Numbered from the stretch's first letter, positions 52,745 through 61,635 are shown. The stretch is DNA of 64,000 nucleotides from Streptomyces sp. SPB162 (GCF_029504575.1 NZ_JAQFII010000001.1:496001-560000); one strand, 5' to 3'. Notes: generated by a model not told the origin, from the letters alone. Numbers and translations are program-made.

Positions 52745-52918
52745 GTGACACCCGAGAAGACCAAGCAGCGCAATCAGGCCACACCCGGACTAGGTGAATG
52801 GCCGCCGCCGCTGAAGGAAGTGCGCAACCTCGACGTCTGGGCCCGGTCCGCGCCGATCAAGCTGGCGGGCTACGAGGACGACGTGGCCGAGTCGCACATC
52901 CTGCGGAGCATCGACTAG
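52745..52918 (+). CDS. 57-residue peptide of unknown function
   Basis: GTG 52745 is six bases after GGAG. The peptide reads VTPEKTKQRNQATPGLGE, then WPPPLKEVRNLDVWARSAPI and KLAGYEDDVAESHILRSID. It has no signal peptide, membrane helix or cysteines. It is Trp- and Pro-rich in the middle and acidic toward the end, which looks like a structured short protein or a precursor. No tailoring enzymes are adjacent, so a RiPP precursor is only a guess. A hairpin follows (52943-52977). Confidence 0.55.
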   Translation: MTPEKTKQRNQATPGLGEWPPPLKEVRNLDVWARSAPIKLAGYEDDVAESHILRSID

Positions 52919-53345
52919 ATCGAACCTGTACAGGGGCCTTGAAGGTGGCGTGGGAGCGTATCCCGCGCCACCTTCGGCCGTTGTGGCGCCGAACATCGTG
53001 GTGCGGAACAGTGCGGGACAAAAGGATGCCCCGGCCAGGACGGGGGGACCGGGCCGGGGCAACTCGGGGGAAAGGTGTGGTTTCCCGCCACCCTTCCTAC
53101 ATAGTTTAACACTCAAGGAGTGATGTTCGACCGCCTCGGTTTACCCCGATTCCGCGGGGTGCGGTTTCTCAAGGGGTTTGCGAAAGTCCCGCCTGGCCCG
53201 CGACGCCTGGCACGCACGCCTGCTGCGTTGTCGGGCTCGTCCAGGTACGTCCGGTACGCGGACGACCCTCCGCCTTCCAGTCGCACGCACCGGACGCCGC
53301 GGACCCCGCCCTCACGGGCGAACGGCGCTCCTTTCACAACACCCT
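52919..53345. other. Interval with two hairpins and repeat copy D
   Basis: After the peptide gene come a 15-bp hairpin (52943-52977, one G-T wobble), a 9-bp hairpin (about 53028-53060), a short CACTC-AAG-GAGTG repeat, and then repeat copy D from 53168. An AAGGAG-ATG pair at about 53115-53122 opens a frame that runs into the repeat; it is probably not a gene. Confidence 0.5.
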
Positions 53346-53349
53346 TCAG
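53168..53349 (-). repeat. Dispersed intergenic repeat, copy D
   Basis: About 182 bp, read on the minus strand, nearly the same as copy B. Ends: CTCAAGGGG at 53168 and CCCTTCAG ending at 53349 (inverted repeat). The TGA stop of the SRPBCC gene (53348-53346) lies in the terminal CTGAAGGG of the repeat, the same relation seen for copy B. Confidence 0.85.
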
Positions 53350-53900
53350 GCTCCGACGCCCGGCCAGAACGCCCGGGCGACCGGGGCGTAGTCGAACGGC
53401 TCGGGAGCGGGCACGCCCGGCTCGGGCGGCCGCACGGCCTCCAGCGCACGCGGCCGCAGGTGCAGGCCGCCGAGGGCCTCGCTCAGCTTGCGGGCGTCGA
53501 CCGGCAGGTCCCGGCGCCAGGCCATGGCCACGACCGGCGAGAACAGCGCCATCCCGGCCGCCAGCGAGCTGTGCACCGAGAGCCGGACCAGCGTGCCGCC
53601 GCCGTGCGGTATCAGGTCGAAGCCGTACTCGGGGATCTGCGTGCCCAGCGGATTCCACATGCGCTCGCCCCGGAACACGATGTGCCGGCAGGGCTCGTAG
53701 CCCGCGCACACCAGCCGGTGGTCACGGTGGCGTCCCGGGTAGCGGTAGCGGTACTCGGCGTTGGCCCCCGGCGGCACGGATTCCGAGTCGACCCCGGCGA
53801 CGCCGGAACTCCACAGCGAGAGGTTGCGGGCGTCTGCAAGGAAGTCGAAGACCTCGGAGGCCGGCCTCGACACGATCACGCTGGTGGTCACCCTCGGCAT
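53346..53900 (-). CDS. SRPBCC (START-like) ligand-binding protein
   Basis: 184 residues beginning MPRVTTSVIVSRPASEVFDF, with the typical SRPBCC beta-alpha-alpha start and a hydrophobic cavity fold. GGGGAGG lies six bases before the ATG (53900), which decides the start. The C-terminal part (about 150-184) is Pro-rich. Ligand unknown; many such Streptomyces proteins bind lipids or aromatics. The stop is in the end of repeat copy D. Confidence 0.78.
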   Translation of the reverse strand: MPRVTTSVIVSRPASEVFDFLADARNLSLWSSGVAGVDSESVPPGANAEYRYRYPGRHRDHRLVCAGYEPCRHIVFRGERMWNPLGTQIPEYGFDLIPHGGGTLVRLSVHSSLAAGMALFSPVVAMAWRRDLPVDARKLSEALGGLHLRPRALEAVRPPEPGVPAPEPFDYAPVARAFWPGVGA

Positions 53901-54125
53901 CGCAGACCTCCCCGTTGCCGGCCGCGAGGCCGGCTTGGCTGTTGGCTCAGAGATGCGGGCGGCACGTCGGCGGCCCCGGAAGCCACAGAACTGCAAGTTC
54001 TCTCTGGCTCCTCACCGAAATCCTGCATCCCAAAAGCCCGCGTGTCGTGGCAATGCGGCCATTCGAGTGATCAACGAGGCGGGGGGCACCCCGGTGGGAA
54101 GAAACCGGGGGGTTAGCCTCAAGGG

Positions 54126-54587
54126 GTGGTGGACAAGGAGCCCGCGCCGTTCGAGCGCGGAACGGACGGACCCAAGGTCATCGTCGTCGGAGCGGACGGT
54201 TCCGAATCCTCCTGGCGGGCGGTTTCCTACGCCGCCGGCCTGGCGCGGCGACAGAACGCGCTGCTCGCCGTCGTCTACGTACAGCCCGTCATCGTCACCG
54301 GCGCACTCCTCGGCGCCCCGGTGGGTGAGGTCACCACCGAGGTCGCCGATGAGCTGGAGGCCGAGATCCGCCGGTCGGCGGAGCGGCTCCGGGGGATATA
54401 CGCCATGCGTTGGGAGTTCCACACCTTCCGCGGCGACCCCTACAACGGGCTGGTCACCGCGGCGGAGTCGCTCACGGCCGACGCTGTGGTGGTCGGCGCC
54501 TCGGAGCAGGCCGGACACCGCATCGTCGGTTCGGTCGCCATCCGGCTGGTGAAGGCCGGACGCTGGCCGGTCACCGTAGTGCCGTAG
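54126..54587 (+). CDS. Universal stress protein (UspA family)
   Basis: 153 residues. Core fold with VIVVGADGSESSWRAVSYAA at the N-terminus and the ATP-type GxxG motif near the C-terminus (VVVGASEQAGHRIVGSVAIRL). Cytoplasmic. Start GTG 54126 or GTG 54129. Convergent with the winged-helix regulator gene, whose end overlaps it by 17 bases. Confidence 0.8.
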   Translation: MVDKEPAPFERGTDGPKVIVVGADGSESSWRAVSYAAGLARRQNALLAVVYVQPVIVTGALLGAPVGEVTTEVADELEAEIRRSAERLRGIYAMRWEFHTFRGDPYNGLVTAAESLTADAVVVGASEQAGHRIVGSVAIRLVKAGRWPVTVVP

Positions 54588-55155
54588 CCGCCACCGGTGC
54601 GTACTTGTAGCCCACCCGGCGGACGGTCACGATGCTGCCGCGGTGCTCGGCGCCGAGCTTGCGGCGCAGCCGCGCCACGTGCACGTCGACGGTACGGCCG
54701 TCGCCCACGTGCCCGTAGCCCCAGACCGTGGTGACGAGCTGGTCGCGGGAGTGCACGCGGTGCGGGTGCGCGACGAGATGGGCGAGCAGTTCGAACTCCA
54801 GGTAGGTCAGGTCGAGCGGACGGCCGTCGACCGCCGCCGTGCGCCGCTCGGTGTCGATCCGTACCCGGGCGCCGAGATCGGGAACGAGTTCGGGCACCGC
54901 CTCCACCGGGACCGGTCCCGCCTCGGCGGGAACGAGCACCAGGTAGCCGACCATCCGCTGCTGGCCGGGAACGGACGGCAGGACATGACCGGGCGCCGGC
55001 AGCCATGTGGCGCCGGGCGGCAGGAAGTCGGGGGCGGGCGGGACCTCGTCGGGCCGTACGGCACGCAGCCGCGACCGGAGCGGGGTGGTGGTCCCCACGG
55101 CGGACGGCTGGGCGAGGCTGACGGCAGGGTGGTTCAGGGACTGGGTGTTCGACAT
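54571..55155 (-). CDS. OmpR-type winged-helix regulator without receiver
   Basis: 194 residues. The C-terminal half (about 105-185) is a Trans_reg_C winged HTH (LTYLEFELLAHLVAHPHRVHS, RDQLVTTVWGYGHVGDGRTVDVHV, VRRVGYKYAPV). The N-terminal half lacks the phospho-acceptor receiver domain and is Pro-rich with LGARVRIDTERRTAAVDG. It is of the Streptomyces single-domain type. Overlaps the end of uspA by 17 bases. Confidence 0.82.
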   Translation of the reverse strand: MSNTQSLNHPAVSLAQPSAVGTTTPLRSRLRAVRPDEVPPAPDFLPPGATWLPAPGHVLPSVPGQQRMVGYLVLVPAEAGPVPVEAVPELVPDLGARVRIDTERRTAAVDGRPLDLTYLEFELLAHLVAHPHRVHSRDQLVTTVWGYGHVGDGRTVDVHVARLRRKLGAEHRGSIVTVRRVGYKYAPVAATALR

Positions 55156-55254
55156 GGGTTCGGCTCTTTCGCGCGAAGGGTCGTTGGACGACGTATTGCG
55201 CGGTACCGGAATCCGTACTGCTGACGGCGACGGCCGAAGGCCGTTGTCCGCAGG

Positions 55255-55383
55255 TCAGCGGGGAGTGCGGGTCCGCGCGGCGATCGCGCGGCAACACTCT
55301 CGGTCGAAGTGGTGTCCCTGCCGGGACGGCCAGAAGGGCTCAAGGTCGGTACGACCTGTCGCGATGTCACTGGGGCCGGCCAT
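55255..55383 (-). CDS. Short 42-residue peptide ORF (tentative)
   Basis: ATG 55383 to TGA 55255 reads MAGPSDIATGRTDLEPFWPS and then RQGHHFDRECCRAIAARTRT. The Trp, Phe and paired Cys in a protein this short look non-random, and it sits on the same strand upstream of the winged-helix regulator. The ribosome site is weak (AGGG). Could be a leader or regulatory small protein. Confidence 0.35.
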   Translation of the reverse strand: MAGPSDIATGRTDLEPFWPSRQGHHFDRECCRAIAARTRTPR

Positions 55384-55462
55384 AGGCCCTATTGAACCAG
55401 AAGCCACGCCCCGCGCGGCAGGGGGATGCCGGCGGAACGTGTATTCCGGTCCTTCGTATGCG

Positions 55463-55681
55463 TCACATGGGGAGGGGTGCCGGATCGGGCACCGGCTCGG
55501 GACCGGGCGCCGGCCCGGGTCCCGGCAGCGGCGGGCCGGGCGGCATGGGGCTCGGGCCGGGTTGCGGCACCGGACGCGGGACGGGGTCCGGCTGCACGGG
55601 GTCCGGCCCCGGGGGCGTCGGTTGCGGGTCGGGCACGGGAGGAACGCTCGCCCGGATGACTGTCAGGTCGGGATGGGTCAT
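55463..55681 (-). CDS. Proline-rich small protein
   Basis: 72 residues. The first 14 (MTHPDLTVIRASVP) look like an ordinary start; the rest is a Pro-x repeat (PVPDPQPTPPGPDPVQPDPV and on). AAGGAG is six bases upstream of the ATG (55681). Likely disordered and possibly a wall-associated or binding protein. No known family. Low-complexity TGTCG-type repeats lie in its upstream region (55684-55760). Confidence 0.6.
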   Translation of the reverse strand: MTHPDLTVIRASVPPVPDPQPTPPGPDPVQPDPVPRPVPQPGPSPMPPGPPLPGPGPAPGPEPVPDPAPLPM

Positions 55682-55902
55682 CGACTTCTCCTTCGCGTCG
55701 TGTCGCTGTGTGGCTGTGTCGTTCTGTCGGTTTGTCGTCTTCGTTGTCGCTGACGCGGCCACTGCCCGCGCCTACCCATCGGCCCGGCGGCTACGCACGC
55801 GCACGCACGCCGGACGCACGCCGTGCACGTCATACGCGCGCTGACGTGGGCCTCCCGGGGGGAGGAGCCGGTCGCACGGCGTTTCCCCCTATCCTCTGGA
55901 TC

Positions 55903-57978
55903 ATGACCTGGTTGCGCGCGCTGAAGGAGACCGGCCGCTCCGGGTTGAAGGTCGAGCGGACCCGCCTCGAACCGCTGGTCGCGGTCCGCGGCGCGGCCGG
56001 CGTCGCGATCGTGATCGGCCTGGCGCTGTGGCTGTCCTCCCCCGCCGTGGCCGCGTCGTCCGCGTTCGGCGCCTTCGCCGCGGGCACCGCCACCTTCCAG
56101 CGCAGCTGGCGCTCCCGCCCGGTACTGGCCCTCGCCGCGGGCGCCGGCCTGGCCGTCAGCACCTTCCTGGGGTACCTGGCCGCCTCCCACCTGCTGGTCT
56201 TCGTCCTGCTGCTGGCCGTGTGGACCTTCCTGGCCGGGATGGCGTGGTCGCTCGGGCCGACGTCCGGGATCGTCGCCGCCCTGACCGTCGCCGTGATGCT
56301 GGTCGTCGTCACCCTGCCCACATCCGTCCTGAACGCTCTGGGGCACGCCGGGGTGATCGCCTTCGGCGGGCTGGTGCAGGCGGCGCTCATCGTGCTCTTC
56401 CCCATCCGCCGCTGGGGAGCGCAACGCGACGCGCTCGCGGACGCGTTCGCCGCCGAGGCGGACTACGCCCGGCGGCTGCGCCAGGACCCGCACGCCCCGT
56501 TCGATCCCGAGCCGCTGATGACGGCGCGCAGCGCGGCCGCGGTGACGCCCTGGGAGGCCCGCCGCCGTCCGGAGGAACTGCACGGCAAGCGGGCGTTGGC
56601 GGAGCGCATCCGCCCGGTGCTGGCGTCGCTGGCCGATCCCACGGTCGGCGCCGCCGCGGAGGGCCCGGAACGCGACCGGGCCCGCGAACTGCTGGCGGCG
56701 GCCGCCACGGTGCTGGACGCGGTCGCCCGCGCGATCCGGCACGCGAAGCCGGTGAAACTGCCGAAGGAGGTCGACTCCTTCCTCGCGGTGCCGGAGCCGG
56801 AGGCGGAGCTGACGGGCTCGGCCCGCCGGGTGGCCGCCCGCCTGATCAGCCTGCTCTCCGCCGCCGTGGAGAGCGCCAACGGCTCAGGTCCCTCGGACGC
56901 CACCGAGGCCGCCCATCTGCTGCGCCCCACCCTGCCGCGGCTGGTACCGCTGGCCGCGCGGGCGATGCGCCGGCAGATGCGCTGGCAGTCACCGGTGTTC
57001 CGGCACGCGGTGCGGATGTCCGCGGTCGCCACGGCGGGATACCTGCTCGCCACGGCGCTGCCGCTGGGCCACGGCTACTGGGCGCCGATGGCCTCGGTCA
57101 TGGTGATGCGCCCGGACTTCTCCCAGACGTACGCGCGTGGCGTGGCCCGCTTCGCCGGGACGCTGGTGGGTGTGACCGTCGCCACCGGCGTGATGCAGGC
57201 GGCGTCGCCCGGTGTCTATCTCTGCGCGGCTCTCGCCGTCCTGTGCATCGGCCTGATGTACCTGCTGATGCGCACCGGCTATGCCGTCTCGCAGGCCTGC
57301 GTCTCCGCGTACGCGGTCCTCCTGCTGGGCATGGCCGGCAGCCAGTGGACCCAGGCGGTCTTCGAACGCGTGCTGCTGACGCTGCTCGGCGGGGTCCTGG
57401 CGATGACGGCCTACGCCGTGTTCCCCGCCTGGGAGACCCCGCTGCTGCGCGACCGGCTCGCGGAGCGGCTGGAGAGCAACGCCGGATACGCGGCCGCCGT
57501 GCTGGAGGGCTTCGCCGATCCGGCCCACCGGCGCTCCTCGACGGTGCGGGAGGCCCTGCTCGAAGCCCGCGCCGCCGGCGCCGCCTGGGACCAGGCCGTC
57601 GCACGGGCCGATTCCGAACCGGTGCGCCATCGCGGGCTGTCCCGCAGGGCCGCCCAGGACGCCGACACGGCGCTCTCCGCGATGGGGCGGGTGGGCATGC
57701 TGATGGAGGCCCACCTCCCCGGCCGGGACGCCGACCCCATACCGGCCGCCGCGGACTTCGCCCGCGTGTTGCGGGAGGCCGCCGCCGCATCGGCGCAGCA
57801 GGTGCGCGACGGGGCGCCGCCGCGCTGGGACGCCGCCCGGGCCGCCCTGGACGGCTGGCCAGGCGACTCCAGCCAGGAACGTATGGTGCGCCGCGGCGCG
57901 GAACTGCTGGTGGAGACGCTCGACGAGTTCGAGGAAGCGCTGCGCTCCCGCTCCGGTGGCCGGACCCCGTCCCTGTGA
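55903..57978 (+). CDS. FUSC-family (aromatic acid exporter-like) membrane protein
   Basis: 691 residues. Two groups of transmembrane helices, N-terminal (about 30-175) and C-terminal (about 370-510), separated by a long cytoplasmic segment, as in FUSC/YccS proteins. FGAFAAGTATFQRSW and YWAPMASVMVMRPDFSQTYARG are the typical conserved helix ends. A cytoplasmic helical tail follows. It may export aromatic acids or small toxic compounds. The ATG 55903 is chosen; the ribosome site is weak. Confidence 0.8.
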   Translation: MTWLRALKETGRSGLKVERTRLEPLVAVRGAAGVAIVIGLALWLSSPAVAASSAFGAFAAGTATFQRSWRSRPVLALAAGAGLAVSTFLGYLAASHLLVFVLLLAVWTFLAGMAWSLGPTSGIVAALTVAVMLVVVTLPTSVLNALGHAGVIAFGGLVQAALIVLFPIRRWGAQRDALADAFAAEADYARRLRQDPHAPFDPEPLMTARSAAAVTPWEARRRPEELHGKRALAERIRPVLASLADPTVGAAAEGPERDRARELLAAAATVLDAVARAIRHAKPVKLPKEVDSFLAVPEPEAELTGSARRVAARLISLLSAAVESANGSGPSDATEAAHLLRPTLPRLVPLAARAMRRQMRWQSPVFRHAVRMSAVATAGYLLATALPLGHGYWAPMASVMVMRPDFSQTYARGVARFAGTLVGVTVATGVMQAASPGVYLCAALAVLCIGLMYLLMRTGYAVSQACVSAYAVLLLGMAGSQWTQAVFERVLLTLLGGVLAMTAYAVFPAWETPLLRDRLAERLESNAGYAAAVLEGFADPAHRRSSTVREALLEARAAGAAWDQAVARADSEPVRHRGLSRRAAQDADTALSAMGRVGMLMEAHLPGRDADPIPAAADFARVLREAAAASAQQVRDGAPPRWDAARAALDGWPGDSSQERMVRRGAELLVETLDEFEEALRSRSGGRTPSL

Positions 57979-58038
57979 CGGGATCCGGTGTGACGGGATC
58001 CCGCTCCCCCACGCCGGGTTCGTCCGTAAGGTGGGCGG

Positions 58039-58227
58039 ATGGCCGTCCAGAGCTGGAAACCCGTCCTCGCGGCGGTGTCCGCGCTGCTCTCGCTCCTCGC
58101 CGTCGGGCTCGTCCTCCCCGCGCTGACCGGCACCGTCGGCTGGACCGCCGTGATCGGCGCGGGCCTCCTGGCCGCCGTGGCGGGAACGGTGGCGCTCCTG
58201 TCCGACCTCGGCGAACGTCGCCACTGA
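58039..58227 (+). CDS. Small two-helix membrane protein
   Basis: 62 residues: two hydrophobic helices (about 8-29 and 34-55) with a short charged end (DLGERRH). AAGGTGGG lies just before the ATG. Follows the FUSC gene by 60 bases and may be co-transcribed. No known family. Confidence 0.6.
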   Translation: MAVQSWKPVLAAVSALLSLLAVGLVLPALTGTVGWTAVIGAGLLAAVAGTVALLSDLGERRH

Positions 58228-58281
58228 CGGCCCGCCGAGGGCTGGTTGCGCTTGATCGTCCGGCCGGTATGTGATGGGGCC

Positions 58282-58830
58282 ATGGACTCTCGCACCCTGT
58301 ACCTGTTCGGCTCGGCCGCCCCGCCCGTCTTCGACATCGCCCGGGTGATCGACGATGCGCAGGTCGACGGCTGGGACGTGTGCCTGGGCCTCACCCCCAC
58401 CGCGGCCCACTGGCTCGGCCACCACCTCGACGGCCTCGCCGCGTTGACCGGCCACCCCGTGCGCTCGCAGTACAAGCTGCCGGGCGAACCGGACGTCTGG
58501 CCCCCGGCCGACGTGATCCTCTTCGCCCCGGCCACGTTCAACACCCTCAACCAGTGGGCGCTCGGGATAACCGACCACTTCGTGGTGGGCGTCGCCGCCG
58601 AGGCCATCGGCAAGGGCATTCCGATGGTGACCATGCCCTGCCTGAACTCCGCCTTCGTCCAGCACCCGCGGTTCGAGCGCTCCCTGGCCGAGCTGCGGCT
58701 GGCCGGCGTGACGGTCCTGCACGGTGAGGGCGGCTTCGTCCCGAACCGCCCGGACGAGGACCAGCCCGCCGAATACCCCTGGCACCTGGCACTGGCGGCC
58801 ACGAGGAACGCGGCCACCGCCGTCAGATGA
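58282..58830 (+). CDS. Flavoprotein of the PPC-decarboxylase fold
   Basis: 182 residues. The flavodoxin-like/HFCD fold is suggested by TLYLFGSAAPPVFDIARV (N-terminal), VILFAPATFNTLNQWALG and VTMPCLNSAFVQHPRFERSL (conserved in phosphopantothenoylcysteine decarboxylase and EpiD-like proteins). The catalytic His of EpiD/PPCDC was not certain. Could be a stand-alone cysteine decarboxylase. Start at MDSRTLYLFG. Confidence 0.72.
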   Translation: MDSRTLYLFGSAAPPVFDIARVIDDAQVDGWDVCLGLTPTAAHWLGHHLDGLAALTGHPVRSQYKLPGEPDVWPPADVILFAPATFNTLNQWALGITDHFVVGVAAEAIGKGIPMVTMPCLNSAFVQHPRFERSLAELRLAGVTVLHGEGGFVPNRPDEDQPAEYPWHLALAATRNAATAVR

Positions 58831-58896
58831 CCGGACGGCCGCGTCCCCTGCGCCGCGTGCGGGCGAAGGGGACGCGGCCGTGCGGACGATGCGTTC

Positions 58897-60123
58897 TCAG
58901 CGGATCGGAAGGCCCGACAGGGTGCGGGCGATGACCAGGCGCTGGATCTCGCTCGTGCCCTCGAAGATGGTGTAGATCGCGGCGTCGCGGTGCATGCGCT
59001 CGACCGGGTACTCGCGGGTGTAGCCGTTGCCGCCGAGGATCTGCATGGCCTGGGCGGTGACGGTCTTGGCGGTCTCACCGGCGTAGAGCTTGGACATGGA
59101 GCCCTCGGCCGAGGTGAAGGGCCGGCCGGCCGCGGCCATCCAGGAAGCGCGCCAGACCAGGAGCCGGGCGGCGTCGATCTGGGTGCGCATGTCGGCGAGC
59201 TGGAAGGCGATGCCCTGGTTGTCGATGATCGGACGGCCGAACTGCACGCGGGTCTTCGCGTAGTCGAGGGCGACCTCGTAGGCGGCGCGGGCGATGCCCA
59301 CCGCCTGGGCGCCGACGGCCGGGCGGGAGGCCTCGAAGGTGGCCATCGCGGCGTTCTTCACGCGCTCACCCCCGGTCTTGGCGCGCTCGCGGGCGCGGGC
59401 CAGCCGTTCGTCGAGCTTCTCCTTGCCGCCCAGCAGGCACTCGCCGGGGATGCGGCAGTCCTCAAGCACGACCTCGGCGGTGTGCGAGGCGCGGATGCCG
59501 TGCTTCTTGAACTTCTGGCCCTGGGACAGGCCGGGGGTGTTCGGCGGGACGATGAACGAGGCGTGGCCCTTGGAGCCGAGCTCGGGGTCGACGACCGCGA
59601 CGACGACGTGGACGGCCGCGATACCGCCGTTGGTCGCCCAGGTCTTGGTGCCGTTGAGCACCCATTCGTCCTTGGCCTCGTCGTAGACCGCGCGCGTGCG
59701 CATCGCGGAGACGTCGGATCCGGCGTCCGGCTCGGAGGAGCAGAAGGCGGCGACCTTCACGTCGTTGACGTCGCCGTACATCTGCGGGACCCAGGTGCCG
59801 ATCTGCTCCTCGGTACCGTTGGCCAGGACGCCGACGGCGGCCAGGCCGGTGCCGACGATGGACAGGCCGATGCCCGCGTCGCCCCAGAACAACTCCTCCA
59901 TGGCCATGGGGATGCCCAGGCCGGTGGGGTCGAAGAACTGCTGGGCGTAGAAGTCCAGGGAGTAGAGGCCGATCTTGGCGGCCTCCTGAATGACCGGCCA
60001 GGGCGTCTCTTCGCGCTCGTCCCACTCCGCGGCCGCCGGGCGCATCACGTCGGCCGCGAAGCCGTGGATCCAGTCGCGCACGGACTTCTGGTCGTCGTTG
60101 AGCTCGAGCGTGAAGTCGCCCAT
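58897..60123 (-). CDS. Acyl-CoA dehydrogenase
   Basis: 408-residue FAD enzyme of fatty or amino acid oxidation. Domains: N-terminal helical, middle beta ([32 protein letters not shown]), C-terminal helical with [22 protein letters not shown]. The catalytic base is E388 in [13 protein letters not shown] TetR regulator is transcribed divergently, and the shared operator is at 60140-60156. Confidence 0.9.
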   Translation of the reverse strand: MGDFTLELNDDQKSVRDWIHGFAADVMRPAAAEWDEREETPWPVIQEAAKIGLYSLDFYAQQFFDPTGLGIPMAMEELFWGDAGIGLSIVGTGLAAVGVLANGTEEQIGTWVPQMYGDVNDVKVAAFCSSEPDAGSDVSAMRTRAVYDEAKDEWVLNGTKTWATNGGIAAVHVVVAVVDPELGSKGHASFIVPPNTPGLSQGQKFKKHGIRASHTAEVVLEDCRIPGECLLGGKEKLDERLARARERAKTGGERVKNAAMATFEASRPAVGAQAVGIARAAYEVALDYAKTRVQFGRPIIDNQGIAFQLADMRTQIDAARLLVWRASWMAAAGRPFTSAEGSMSKLYAGETAKTVTAQAMQILGGNGYTREYPVERMHRDAAIYTIFEGTSEIQRLVIARTLSGLPIR

Positions 60124-60139
60124 GTCCCCTCCACCTGGT

Positions 60140-60156
60140 TGTTACTTGCGGTAACA
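60140..60156. promoter_or_regulatory. TetR-type operator in the acd/tetR divergent region
   Basis: TGTTAC-TTGCG-GTAACA, a perfect 6+6 inverted repeat, 17 bases before the acyl-CoA dehydrogenase start. A second TGTTAC half (60162-60168) is nearby. TGTTAC-N5-GTAACA-like sites are typical for TetR repressors of fatty acid catabolism. Confidence 0.7.
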
Positions 60157-60270
60157 TCAGTCTGTTACCCACGAGTAGGGGATGTCAACTCCCTTCCGCG
60201 AACCCGGTCGCCACGACCGGGGTGTTACGTTGCGCAGAGTGCACGAAATCGAACAGACAGGGAGTACCGG

Positions 60271-60915
60271 GTGGACACCGGCCAGCGGCAGGACCAGCGG
60301 ACGGCGACGGAGCGACGGCGTAAAGAGCTGCTCGAGGCCGCCGACCGCGTCGTACTGCGGGACGGACCCGAAGCCTCCATGAACGCCATCGCCGCGGAGG
60401 CGGGAATCACCAAGCCGATTCTCTATCGTCACTTCGGCGACAAGAGCGGCCTGTACCGGGCGCTGGCCCAGCGGCACACCGACGCGCTGCTCGGCGCGCT
60501 GCGCGCCGCCCTGGACTCCGGCAACGACCGCCGCGACCGGGTGGAGGCCACGCTGCACGCCTACCTCGCCGCGATCGAGAGCCGCCCCCAGGTGTACCGC
60601 TTCCTGATGCATCCGGCCGAGGCGCCGGGCGACGGGGACAAGGGCTTCGACGGTGGCCGACACTCCTCCTCGCTGCTGCGCCGGATGGGCGAGGACCTGG
60701 CCGAGGTGATAGCCGAGCGGCTGGACCTGGGCCCGCAGAGCCAGCAGCTGGCGCGGGTGTGGGGGCACGGCATCGTCGGCATGATGCACGCGGCGGGCGA
60801 CTGGTGGCTCAGTGAACGCCCCGTCCCGCGCGACCAGTTGGTCAGCCACCTCGCCGACCTGCTGTGGGGACGGCTGGCCGCGGCCGGCGACCGGGCGGGC
60901 AGCCCCGGACTCTAA
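60271..60915 (+). CDS. TetR-family repressor of the acyl-CoA dehydrogenase gene
   Basis: 214 residues from GTG 60271 (GGGAG six bases upstream). N-terminal TetR HTH (about 12-58: RRKELLEAADRVVLRDGPE, then ITKPILYRHFGDKSGLY) and C-terminal ligand domain (helical, to the end). Divergent from the dehydrogenase with an inverted repeat in between, so it probably represses that gene and itself, with an acyl-CoA as ligand; inferred. The TAA stop overlaps the peptide deformylase stop. Confidence 0.88.
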   Translation: MDTGQRQDQRTATERRRKELLEAADRVVLRDGPEASMNAIAAEAGITKPILYRHFGDKSGLYRALAQRHTDALLGALRAALDSGNDRRDRVEATLHAYLAAIESRPQVYRFLMHPAEAPGDGDKGFDGGRHSSSLLRRMGEDLAEVIAERLDLGPQSQQLARVWGHGIVGMMHAAGDWWLSERPVPRDQLVSHLADLLWGRLAAAGDRAGSPGL

Positions 60916-61457
60916 CCCCGCCGCGCCCAGGGCGCCCGGCGGGCGGCCCGCAGGGCGCGGCGGCGGCGCAGCCCGCCGAGGCGGTCGGTGAACAAGCCAC
61001 CGTCCAGGTGGTCGCACTCGTGCTGCAGGCAGCGGGCGAAGAAGCCGGTGCCGGCGATCCGCACCGGCTCGCCGCGCACGTCGAAGCCCTCCACCACCGT
61101 GTGGTCGTAACGGGTGGTGCCCGCGTTGATGCCCGGCAGCGACAGGCACCCCTCGGAACCGGTGACGGTGACGCCGTCCACCTCCACCAACCGCGGGTTG
61201 ACGACGTGTCCCAGGTGCCGCACGTCCTCGTCGTCGGGGCAGTCGTAGACGAACACCCGCAGGGCCGTGCCGATCTGGTTGGCGGCCAGCCCGACGCCGT
61301 CGGCGGAGTACATGGTGGCGAACATGTCCTCGACGAGACGGGCCAGTTCGGCGTCGAAGGCGGTGACCTCGGCGCACGCCGCGTGGAGCACCGGGTCGCC
61401 GATCAGACGCATCGGACGGATGGTGCCGCTACTGCCGGGGATGGTGCCGTGTCGCAT
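60912..61457 (-). CDS. def: Peptide deformylase
   Basis: Removes the formyl group from new proteins. 181 residues with all three motifs: GVGLAANQIG (54-63), EGCLSLPG (102-109) and HECDH (146-150); metal ligands C104, H146, H150 and catalytic E147. The tail is Arg-rich. A second copy is usual in Streptomyces. Its stop overlaps the TetR stop by four bases. Confidence 0.93.
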   Translation of the reverse strand: MRHGTIPGSSGTIRPMRLIGDPVLHAACAEVTAFDAELARLVEDMFATMYSADGVGLAANQIGTALRVFVYDCPDDEDVRHLGHVVNPRLVEVDGVTVTGSEGCLSLPGINAGTTRYDHTVVEGFDVRGEPVRIAGTGFFARCLQHECDHLDGGLFTDRLGGLRRRRALRAARRAPWARRG

Positions 61458-61635
61458 GCCGGCAAGCGTAGAGCCTGTATCCGGCGGGCCTACGGTGCGG
61501 GGGCCGCACGGGAATGTGGATAGGCTGATGCGAGACCGAGGCCTCCCGGGTGTTGGATCGGCCGTGGAGGGGCGGAGAGTCGGCCACCGCGAGGCTTGTG
61601 CAGGTGGGGGCCGGACGCGAGGAGGATGTTAGACG

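Noticed and set aside
52745..52918. RiPP precursor call for the 57-residue peptide
   Set aside because: No modifying enzyme, transporter or protease nearby and no known leader motif; kept as unknown peptide.
53120..54070. Long plus-strand frame starting at an AAGGAG-ATG
   Set aside because: After 20 codons it runs into repeat D and then antisense to the SRPBCC gene.
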